5,724 nucleotides of DNA, taken from contig DATBIO010000249.1 of the NCBI GenBank assembly GCA_036556965.1, forward strand, positions 1 through 5,724, written 5' to 3'. Of the stretch, positions 1 through 5,724 are shown one piece after another. Numbering within the stretch: position 1 is the first letter of the stretch; every line of letters starts with the position of its first letter. The DNA comes from DATBIO01 sp036556965. Lineage in GTDB: Bacteria; Acidobacteriota; Vicinamibacteria; Fen-336. The notes under the pieces were generated by a model. It made no database searches, was not told the origin of the DNA, and saw only the letters and a list, made by a program, of their open reading frames with translations. The position numbers were made by a program, and so were the translations under genes.

Positions 1-1
1 C

Positions 2-1036
2 CCCACCGCTCCGGGCGTGCGCCCCGCCACCCAGGCGGAGGAGGCGCAGAAGAACGTGCTGGTGGACCTCGCCCGCCAGTTCGGCGAGGCCATGGGCCTG
101 CGCGCCGCCCTGCGCGCGGCGCTGCGCTCCCCCGCCCGCCCCGAGGAGCTCGACCAGCAGCTCGAGCCGCACCGGCGGGGCGCCATCCTGGTGGCCGCCG
201 TCTTCGACGCCTTCTTCACCGCGTACTCGAACCGGATGGCGGACCTCCTCCGCATCGCCCGCCAGGGCGGCGGGGGCGAGCTGGGCTACGAGCTGGCCGA
301 CCGCCTGGCGCGGGAGGCGTGCAAGACGGCCAACCACTTCCTGAACATGTGCATCCGCGCGCTGGACTACTGCCCGCCGGTGGACGTCACCTTCGGCGAC
401 TTCCTGCGCGCGCTCATCACCGTGGACTACGACCTGGTGCGCGACGACGACCTGGGCTACCGGGACATCCTCATCGAGTCCTTCCGCCGGCGCGGCATCC
501 GCCCCCTGGACGTGGCCTCCTTCTCGGAGTCCTCGCTGCGGTGGCAGCCCCTGGAGAAGGACCTGCGCTGCCCGGGCCTGACCTTCGACGTGATCCACGG
601 CACCCCGGGCATGGTGGAGAGCAGGAACGCGGTGGTCCTGAACCGCTTCGCCCGGGCCAACGCGCGCGCGCTCGGCCTCGACCCCCGCCGGCCCATCCAG
701 CCCTGGACGTTCCACCCCGTGCACCGCGTCGGGCCCGACGGCCAGCTCCGGTTCCAGATCATCGCCGAGCTGATCCAGCGCCAGCCCGTGGACGTCTACC
801 CCGACCTGGGCCTCCCCCTGCGCGACGACTTCTTCGGCGGCGCCACCCTCATCCTGGACGCGCGCGACGGCGCCGTCCTCTACTCCGTCTCCAAGAGCGT
901 CGCCTCCCGCGAGCGCCTGCGGCGCCAGCAGGCCTACTGGCAGCTCCGGCGCGAGATGGTGACGGAGACCTACTCGCCGCGCGACTGGACCCGGAAGCCG
1001 GCGACAGACTTCGCCCACCTGCACCGGGGCTACTGA
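2..1036 (+). CDS. Putative gluzincin (M4/thermolysin-like) metallopeptidase, C-terminal part, 5' end cut by window
   Basis: The frame is open to the left edge, so the GTG at 17 is probably an internal codon. Numbering from that GTG, the visible part has 339 residues. Residues 52-64 (H-R-R-G-A-I-L-V-A-A-V-F-D) resemble the M4-family segment carrying the transition-state His of thermolysin (H-x-N-S-G-I-x-N-x-A), which would make H52 that residue. Further conserved-looking blocks are A-L-D-Y-C-P-P-V-D-V-T-F-G-D (116-129) and R-A-L-I-T-V-D-Y-D-L-V (131-141), which I recall from bacterial proteins annotated as M4-like or gluzincin. No HEXXH zinc motif is present; it would lie upstream of the window. 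The last 150 residues (Trp/His/Pro-rich, then beta-rich) match nothing I recognise. No membrane segment is seen. The stop is one base before the MBL gene, so the two are probably cotranscribed. Coding is secure; the peptidase assignment is an inference from a partial sequence. Confidence 0.6.
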   Translation, partial: PTAPGVRPATQAEEAQKNVLVDLARQFGEAMGLRAALRAALRSPARPEELDQQLEPHRRGAILVAAVFDAFFTAYSNRMADLLRIARQGGGGELGYELADRLAREACKTANHFLNMCIRALDYCPPVDVTFGDFLRALITVDYDLVRDDDLGYRDILIESFRRRGIRPLDVASFSESSLRWQPLEKDLRCPGLTFDVIHGTPGMVESRNAVVLNRFARANARALGLDPRRPIQPWTFHPVHRVGPDGQLRFQIIAELIQRQPVDVYPDLGLPLRDDFFGGATLILDARDGAVLYSVSKSVASRERLRRQQAYWQLRREMVTETYSPRDWTRKPATDFAHLHRGY

Positions 1037-1037
1037 G

Positions 1038-2255
1038 ATGCCCGCCCCCGCCGGCAGCATCCGCATCCGCATGTACCGCGTGGGCCTGGGGGACTGCTTC
1101 CTCCTCAGCCTGCCCGTGGACGCCGGACACCGCCACCTGCTCGTGGACTTCGGGGCCCACCCCTTCGGGGGGGACATCGGCACCCTCGACGACGTGATGC
1201 TGGACATCGAGCAGGAGACCGGGCGCCGGCTGGCCCTGGTGGTGGCCACCCACGAGCACGCCGACCACATCTCGGGCTTCGGCCGCTTCGCCGACCGCTT
1301 CGCCGCCTTCGAGATCGGCGAGGTCTGGCTGCCCTGGGCCATGGACCCCGAGAAGCGGCGCGCCGTGGAGGCGAGACGGCGGATCCACGCCCTGGCCGCC
1401 GAGCTCCGGGAGGCCGACGGCCTCGGCTTCTCGGCCACACAGGCGCTGCTCAACGCCACCGGCAACGAGGACGCGGTGGCCGCGCTGCGCTCGAAGTTCA
1501 AGGGCGCGGCGCGGCGCACTCTCTACTTCGAGGCGGGCGACACCCCCGAGCCCCTGGCCGGCCTGCCCGGCCTCGAGGTCAAGGTGCTCTCCCCGCCCAC
1601 GGACGACGAGCACCTGCGCAAGATGGAGCCGCCGGGCAGCCAGCGCTACTTCCGGCTCCGCAACGGCCAGCGCCAGACCGTGAACGGGCTGGAGCCGTTC
1701 GGAAAGCGCTACCAGGTGCCGCCGGCCGAGGCGCGCCGCCTGCATGGGTTCGGGAAGAAGGACGAGGACGCGCTGCGCGCCCTCGGCGCGGAGTCGCTCG
1801 ACCACCTGGCCATCGCCATCGACGGGGTCATGAACAACACGAGCCTGGTGCTGCTCTTCGACTTCCGCGGCCAGAAGCTGCTCTTCCCGGGCGACGCGCA
1901 GTGGGGCAACTGGAAGTCGTGGCTCGACAAGGCCACCTCCGGCCCGCTGCTGGAGCAGGTCACCTTCCTCAAGGTGGGCCACCACGGGAGCTACAACGCC
2001 ACGCCCCGGAGCGCGCTGGAGGCCATGACCAGCCCCGACCTGGCGGCCATGGTCTCCACGCAGAACAAGCCCTGGAAGAGCCACCCCGACGTGAAGCTCA
2101 TGCGGCGCCTGCGCGAGAAGAGCAAGCGCGTGGTGCAGAGCGATTCCCTCCGCCGGAGCGGCGCTCCCCGCGGCCCCGCCCTGCCCCGCCGGATGCCCGC
2201 GGGCTTCCGCAGGGACCCCCATTCCCTCTGGCTGGACTACGTGGTCCGCGTGTGA
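1038..2255 (+). CDS. ComEC/Rec2-like metallo-beta-lactamase-fold hydrolase
   Basis: This is a 405-residue soluble MBL-fold hydrolase. The first metal site is T71-H-E-H-A-D-H77, the HxHxDH signature. G285-D286 (L-F-P-G-D-A) supplies the bridging Asp, H315-H316-G-S is the HHGS motif typical of the ComEC/Rec2 MBL domain, and S348-H349-P is the final His. The opening strand and G-L-G-D-C-F-L-L (16-23), then L-V-D-F-G (35-39), also fit that subfamily. No competence-type membrane segments are present, so this is a free-standing catalytic domain and not the ComEC DNA channel. Residues about 187-256 form a charged insertion between the fold halves. Relatives include phosphodiesterases and nucleases; the substrate cannot be read from sequence. 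The ATG at 1038 is preferred because the first beta strand starts by residue 7; the ATG at 1071 would remove part of it. The start follows the previous stop (TGAGATG), suggesting translational coupling, and the caspase gene follows after 20 bases. Confidence 0.9.
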   Translation: MPAPAGSIRIRMYRVGLGDCFLLSLPVDAGHRHLLVDFGAHPFGGDIGTLDDVMLDIEQETGRRLALVVATHEHADHISGFGRFADRFAAFEIGEVWLPWAMDPEKRRAVEARRRIHALAAELREADGLGFSATQALLNATGNEDAVAALRSKFKGAARRTLYFEAGDTPEPLAGLPGLEVKVLSPPTDDEHLRKMEPPGSQRYFRLRNGQRQTVNGLEPFGKRYQVPPAEARRLHGFGKKDEDALRALGAESLDHLAIAIDGVMNNTSLVLLFDFRGQKLLFPGDAQWGNWKSWLDKATSGPLLEQVTFLKVGHHGSYNATPRSALEAMTSPDLAAMVSTQNKPWKSHPDVKLMRRLREKSKRVVQSDSLRRSGAPRGPALPRRMPAGFRRDPHSLWLDYVVRV

Positions 2256-2264
2256 GCGCGGGTC

Positions 2265-2272
2265 GAGGAGGA
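2265..2272 (+). promoter_or_regulatory. Strong Shine-Dalgarno site of the caspase gene
   Basis: GAGGAGGA lies three bases before the GTG at 2276 and is a near-perfect match to the anti-Shine-Dalgarno sequence, though the spacing is short. It favours the 2276 start over the in-frame GTG at 2252, which overlaps the MBL stop codon. It is the only strong ribosome binding site seen in the window and sits at an operon-internal gene. Confidence 0.7.
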
Positions 2273-2275
2273 CGC

Positions 2276-3148
2276 GTGCCGAAGGGACTCTCGCTGCACA
2301 TCGGCCTGAATTCCGTGGACCCCGCCCACTACGAGGGCTGGTCGGGGCCCCTCACCGCCTGCGAGGCCGACGCCGAGGACATGCAGGCCGTCGCCGCCGG
2401 CGTGGGCTACGCCCCCACCCTGCTCAAGACCGCCGCCGCCACGCGGCGCACCGTCATCGACGACATCAAGGCGGCGGCCAAGCAGATGAACAAGGGCGAC
2501 ATCTTCTTCCTCAGCTATTCCGGGCACGGCGGCCAGCTCCCCGACCGCAACAGCGACGAGCCCGACGACCTGATGGACGAGACGTGGTGCCTGTTCGACG
2601 GCGAGCTGATCGACGACGAGCTGTACGAGCTCTGGCGGCTCTTTCCCGCGGGGTCGCGGGTGCTCGTGCTCTCGGACAGCTGCCACAGCGGCACCGCCAT
2701 CCGCATGGCCTTGAGCCAGCCCGGCAGCGGCCCCGCCCGTGCCGCCCTGCGCGCCTACGGCCTGGACGGTGACGGCGAGGTGCGCTACCGGGTCATGCCC
2801 CCCGACGTGGCCCTGCGCACGTACCGCGCGCACGCCGCGTTCTACGACGGCCTGCAGCCGCGCAAGGCCAGGCGCGCCAAGGGCAAGAAGAAGCCCAAGG
2901 CCCCCGTGCAGGCCTCCGTGCGCCTCATCTCGGGCTGCCAGGACAACCAGCTCTCCGCCGACGGCACCTTCAACGGGCTCTTCACGGGGATGCTGCTGCG
3001 GGTGTGGAACAAGGGCGGCTTCAAGGGCGACTACGCGGGGTTCCACAAGAGCATCGTGAAGCGCATGCCGCCCGCGCAGACGCCCAACCACTTCTCGGTG
3101 GGCGTGGCCAGCAGCGCCTACGACGGGCAGAAGCCCTTCACGATCTAG
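2276..3148 (+). CDS. Caspase family protein (metacaspase-type C14 cysteine peptidase)
   Basis: This is a 290-residue stand-alone caspase-fold peptidase. The N terminus (L-H-I-G-L-N, 7-12, then L-T-A-C-E-A-D-A-E-D-M, 26-36) is the first strand and helix of the p20 region. F-L-S-Y-S-G-H84-G-G carries the catalytic His and V-L-S-D-S-C136-H-S-G the nucleophile Cys. D134 in the DSCHSG motif is the position that gives metacaspases their Arg/Lys preference at P1, so cleavage after basic residues is expected rather than after Asp. The p10-like part starts near 212 with S-V-R-L-I-S-G-C-Q-D-N-Q-L-S (214-227). A Lys/Arg-rich linker (197-208) separates the halves and could be an autoprocessing site. No signal peptide, membrane segment or adaptor domain is present, so a cytoplasmic enzyme is likely. 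The GTG at 2276 is chosen for its ribosome binding site; a start at 2252 would add eight Gly/Arg-rich residues. It is the last gene of the presumed operon and converges on the kinase gene, leaving 19 bases. Confidence 0.93.
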   Translation: MPKGLSLHIGLNSVDPAHYEGWSGPLTACEADAEDMQAVAAGVGYAPTLLKTAAATRRTVIDDIKAAAKQMNKGDIFFLSYSGHGGQLPDRNSDEPDDLMDETWCLFDGELIDDELYELWRLFPAGSRVLVLSDSCHSGTAIRMALSQPGSGPARAALRAYGLDGDGEVRYRVMPPDVALRTYRAHAAFYDGLQPRKARRAKGKKKPKAPVQASVRLISGCQDNQLSADGTFNGLFTGMLLRVWNKGGFKGDYAGFHKSIVKRMPPAQTPNHFSVGVASSAYDGQKPFTI

Positions 3149-3167
3149 TCCCGGACGGCGGAGGGCC

Positions 3168-4682
3168 TCAGCGCCACTCCATGGACAGCTCCTTGGTGAT
3201 GATGCTGAGGCGCACCTCGAGGCGGCGCATGGAGCCGGCGGCGAGGGTGGCGCGGGCGGTGCGGGCCTTCCACTTGCCGTCCCAGTCCACGCGCACGCGC
3301 ACCTCGCGCAGGCCGGCGGGCACGCTGAGCGTCTCCTCGATGCCGCCGCTGCGGATCTTGACCTTGCCCAGGTCGGCCACCGTGCGGCCGGCCAGCTCCT
3401 GCTCGAGGCGCAGGTCGCCGTCCACGTAGACGCGCACGGTGCCCGAGCGCAGCGGGTGACGGAAGTCCACCACCAGTTGCGCGGGCTCGGGGCCCAGGAG
3501 CGGGCCCAGCAGCCGCGGCCGGCGCGCGGGCTCCTCCGCGGGCGCGGCGGGCGGGGCCTTGCGCGCGGGCGCGGGCGAGGCGGGCGGCGCGCTGGCGGGG
3601 CCCCGCACGACCAGGGCCGCCGCCACGAAGGCGGCGGCGGCCGCGGCCCCGACGATCCAGGCGCGGCGGCCGCCGCCACGCGTCACGGGGGGGAGCGCGG
3701 AGGGGACCGGCGTGCGCACGTCAGGCAGGGGCTCGAGGTCGAGCGCGCCCAGGTCCAGCGTGGCCGGCGCTGCCCGTGGGACGGGCCGGGCCACGGTCAG
3801 GGTGCCCTCGCCCTGGGCGGCGCGGGGAGGGCCGGGAGCCAGGGAGCCTCCGGCCAGCAGGGCGCGCGCGTCCTCGGCGAGGGCGAGGCCCGTGGCGTAG
3901 CGGTCCGCCGGGCGCTTGGCCAGCGCCCGCGCCACCAGGGCGTCCACGTCCCGCGGAACGCCCGCCACCAGCGATGACGGCGCGGCGGGCTCGCGCGTGG
4001 CCACGTTCAGCACGATCTGGGTCACGCCCTCCCCCGCGAACGCGCGGCGCCCGGTGAGCATCTCGTAGAGCACGGCGCCCAGCGAGAACAGGTCGCTGCG
4101 CCCGTCCAGCCCCGTCCCCGCCGCCTGCTCGGGCGACATGTAGAGGGGCGTGCCGAAGAACTGGCCGGTGGCCGTGAGGTGGGCCGTCTCCACCTTGGCG
4201 ATGCCGAAGTCCATGATCTTGGGCTCGCCGCCGGGCAGCACCATCACGTTGGAGGGCTTGACGTCGCGGTGCACCACGCCCTCCGCGTGGGCGTGGGCGA
4301 GGGCGCGCGCGACGCGTTCCGCGATACGCAGGGCGTCGCGCCACGGCAGGGGGGCCTCCTCGCGGATCACCTGGTCGAGGGGCCGGCCGCGCAGCAGCTC
4401 GAGGGCCATGTACAGCGTGCCCGTCTCGGGCTCCCGGCCCGTGTCGTGGACGACCACGATGCCGGGATGGGACAGCCGGGCGGCGGTGCGCGCCTCCGTG
4501 AGGAACCGGCGCTCGAAGGCCTCGCGCTCCGCCGGCTCCACGGCGAAGGCGAGCTGGATGGTCTTGAGGGCCACCGCGCGGACGAGGACGGGGTCCTCCG
4601 CCTCGTAGACCACGCCCATCATCCCGCGGCCCAGCTCCCGCCGGATCTGGTAGCGCCCGATGGTCCGCGGAGGAGTGGCCAT
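3168..4682 (-). CDS. Membrane-anchored Hanks-type Ser/Thr protein kinase with a periplasmic beta-rich C-terminal domain
   Basis: This 504-residue kinase has a complete catalytic core: glycine loop G18-R-G-M-M-G23, V-A-L-K40 (ATP-binding Lys), H138-R-D140 with K142 and N145, D158-F-G160, and S183-P-E185 in the APE position. The HRD Arg marks an RD kinase, probably activated by activation-loop phosphorylation (T170-T178 region). The kinase domain spans about 11-275. A Pro/Ala-rich juxtamembrane linker (281-335) leads to one membrane helix (about 341-359) preceded by Arg-Arg, placing the kinase in the cytoplasm. After another Pro/Ala-rich stretch (361-388), residues 400-504 form a beta-rich domain (V-D-F-R-H-P, V-R-V-Y-V-D-G, V-R-V-D-W-D-G, ending L-S-M-E-W-R). 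I recall similar tails in acidobacterial proteins; it is neither PASTA nor a WD/TPR sensor. The ATG at 4682 is 11 bases from a TACACT box, with no Shine-Dalgarno. The substrate is unknown; it faces the caspase operon tail to tail and msrA head to head. Confidence 0.95.
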   Translation of the reverse strand: MATPPRTIGRYQIRRELGRGMMGVVYEAEDPVLVRAVALKTIQLAFAVEPAEREAFERRFLTEARTAARLSHPGIVVVHDTGREPETGTLYMALELLRGRPLDQVIREEAPLPWRDALRIAERVARALAHAHAEGVVHRDVKPSNVMVLPGGEPKIMDFGIAKVETAHLTATGQFFGTPLYMSPEQAAGTGLDGRSDLFSLGAVLYEMLTGRRAFAGEGVTQIVLNVATREPAAPSSLVAGVPRDVDALVARALAKRPADRYATGLALAEDARALLAGGSLAPGPPRAAQGEGTLTVARPVPRAAPATLDLGALDLEPLPDVRTPVPSALPPVTRGGGRRAWIVGAAAAAAFVAAALVVRGPASAPPASPAPARKAPPAAPAEEPARRPRLLGPLLGPEPAQLVVDFRHPLRSGTVRVYVDGDLRLEQELAGRTVADLGKVKIRSGGIEETLSVPAGLREVRVRVDWDGKWKARTARATLAAGSMRRLEVRLSIITKELSMEWR

Positions 4683-4693
4683 GCCGCCGCGTG

Positions 4694-4699
4694 AGTGTA
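4694..4699 (-). promoter_or_regulatory. Putative -10 box of the kinase gene
   Basis: On the minus strand this reads TACACT, matching TAnnnT (consensus TATAAT). Eleven bases separate it from the kinase ATG, so a start point about seven bases downstream gives a leader of only about five bases, without a Shine-Dalgarno. No TTGACA-like -35 is seen at the expected place (4717-4722). It mirrors an identical hexamer on the other strand in front of msrA. Confidence 0.45.
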
Positions 4700-4731
4700 G
4701 CGCGGGGAATCCGTCCGCCCGCTCCCGCGTT

Positions 4732-4737
4732 TACACT
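4732..4737 (+). promoter_or_regulatory. Putative -10 box of msrA (leaderless start)
   Basis: TACACT lies five bases before the msrA ATG at 4743. The expected transcription start coincides with the start codon, and no Shine-Dalgarno is present between them, so a leaderless mRNA is predicted. The sequence at the expected -35 position (about 4709-4714, ATCCGT) does not resemble TTGACA. Confidence 0.5.
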
Positions 4738-4742
4738 GGCGT

Positions 4743-5411
<669 letters not shown>

Positions 5412-5419
5412 CATTTCGC

Positions 5420-5425
5420 TAACAT
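5420..5425 (+). promoter_or_regulatory. Putative -10 box of the sulfatase gene (leaderless start)
   Basis: TAACAT sits six bases before the GTG at 5432, so a start point seven bases past the hexamer falls on the G of the start codon. No Shine-Dalgarno lies between. It lies in the 20-base gap after msrA, so the sulfatase could have its own promoter despite the close spacing. CTGACA at 5408-5413 resembles a -35 but is only six bases away, too close to pair with it. Confidence 0.4.
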
Positions 5426-5431
5426 CGGCGC

Positions 5432-5724
5432 GTGGGACGCAGCTCGCGGCGGCGCAAGCGCGATTCGGTCGAGGCGCCGCCGCCGGCGGACCGTCCGCTT
5501 CCCCGCCGCCGCCCGCGCGCGCTCTACGCGCTGATCGCGGCGGTGGTTGCGGTGGCGCTGGGCGCGCTGGTGGCCGGCGGGCGCCTGCGCGGCTCGGGCT
5601 CCCTTCGCCGCGAGGCCGGCCTCAACGTCCTGCTGATCACCATCGACACGCTGCGCGCCGACGCGCTGGGCGCCTACGGCAACGCGGCCGCGCAGACGCC
5701 GTGGCTGGACCGGCTGGCCGCGGG
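5432..5724 (+). CDS. Membrane-anchored sulfatase / alkaline-phosphatase superfamily protein, N-terminal part, cut by window end
   Basis: The reading frame from the GTG at 5432 is open to the end of the window (97 codons plus two bases). The N terminus is strongly basic (R-R-R-K-R at 6-10, R-R-R-P-R at 25-29), followed by one hydrophobic helix at about 31-49 (A-L-Y-A-L-I-A-A-V-V-A-V-A-L-G). This predicts a type II anchor with the catalytic domain outside; the Arg cluster is not a good twin-arginine motif. Residues 64-83 (L-N-V-L-L-I-T-I-D-T-L-R-A-D, then G-A-Y-G) are the first strand of the sulfatase fold, and D72 is the expected metal ligand. T-P-W-L-D-R-L-A (89-96) is also typical (usually T-P-x-L-D-x-L-A). 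The nucleophile motif (C/S-x-P-S-R) would lie beyond the window, so sulfatase and phosphotransferase or phosphodiesterase activity cannot be told apart. Many acidobacterial relatives, as I recall, carry TPR repeats at the C terminus; that cannot be checked here. Confidence 0.88.
   Translation, partial: MGRSSRRRKRDSVEAPPPADRPLPRRRPRALYALIAAVVAVALGALVAGGRLRGSGSLRREAGLNVLLITIDTLRADALGAYGNAAAQTPWLDRLAA

Noticed and set aside
319..1197. A 292-codon plus-strand open frame overlapping the peptidase and MBL genes.
   Set aside because: Its product is Pro/Arg/Ala-rich with no motif and is out of frame with two supported genes.
849..2222. A 457-codon open frame on the minus strand opposite the MBL gene.
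   Set aside because: It is antisense to a gene with clear MBL motifs, has a low-complexity Ala/Gly/Val/Leu/His composition, and lies in a stop-poor high-GC background where such frames are common.
1038..2255. Calling the MBL gene comEC, a DNA-uptake channel.
   Set aside because: Only the MBL-type domain is present; there are no membrane segments or competence domain, so a competence role is not supported.
2252..2275. The in-frame GTG at 2252 as the caspase start, overlapping the MBL stop.
   Set aside because: It would add a short Gly/Arg-rich stretch outside the fold and lacks its own ribosome binding site, while GAGGAGGA precedes the GTG at 2276. It cannot be fully excluded as a coupled start.
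2..3148. Declaring the left operon a proven anti-phage defence system.
   Set aside because: No sensor, adaptor, NTPase, nucleotide cyclase or known defence gene is visible in the window; the arrangement is suggestive only.
2237..3679. A 480-codon open frame on the minus strand spanning the caspase gene and the kinase 3' end.
   Set aside because: It covers two well-supported genes in other frames and encodes Pro/Arg/Ala-rich low-complexity sequence with no recognisable domain.
4694..4737. The inverted AGTGTA...TACACT pair as an operator for a dimeric repressor.
   Set aside because: The shared arms are only six bases and 32 bases apart, and each copy sits at the right place for a -10 box of its own gene, which is the simpler reading.

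Overview
The window is very GC-rich bacterial DNA (third codon positions almost all G or C) and densely coded: six genes with intergenic gaps of 1 to 60 bases, two of them cut by the window edges. No RNA gene, CRISPR array, insertion sequence or long repeat is visible. The mix of a Ser/Thr kinase with a periplasmic C-terminal domain ending in L-S-x-E-W, an 'LITIDTLRAD' membrane-anchored sulfatase, and starts without Shine-Dalgarno sites but with a TAnnnT box just upstream resembles Acidobacteriota or a similar high-GC soil or sediment lineage. That placement rests on recollection of such proteins and is only moderately supported.

Layout. Bases 2-1036 (+) hold the C-terminal part of a putative thermolysin-like (gluzincin) metallopeptidase. 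One base later, 1038-2255 (+) encodes a soluble ComEC/Rec2-type metallo-beta-lactamase-fold hydrolase. Twenty bases further, 2276-3148 (+) encodes a metacaspase-type C14 cysteine peptidase with an intact His/Cys dyad. The three read as one operon whose promoter lies left of the window. Converging on it, 3168-4682 (-) encodes a membrane-anchored Hanks-type Ser/Thr protein kinase. Divergent from the kinase across 60 bases is msrA (4743-5411, +), and 20 bases after msrA begins a membrane-anchored sulfatase / alkaline-phosphatase superfamily protein (5432 to the end, +, cut).

How they may work together. The right half looks like ordinary chromosomal housekeeping: signalling kinase, protein repair, and a sulfatase or phosphotransferase. 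The left half is more interesting: two different peptidase families and an MBL-fold hydrolase, tightly packed and probably translationally coupled. That arrangement suits a proteolytic or conflict-type effector module, but no sensor, STAND NTPase, nucleotide cyclase or toxin domain is visible here, so function is inferred from the arrangement only. The second theme is regulatory: the kinase, msrA and sulfatase starts each have a TAnnnT -10-like hexamer 5 to 11 bases upstream, which predicts leaderless or nearly leaderless transcripts, whereas the caspase inside the operon has a strong Shine-Dalgarno.
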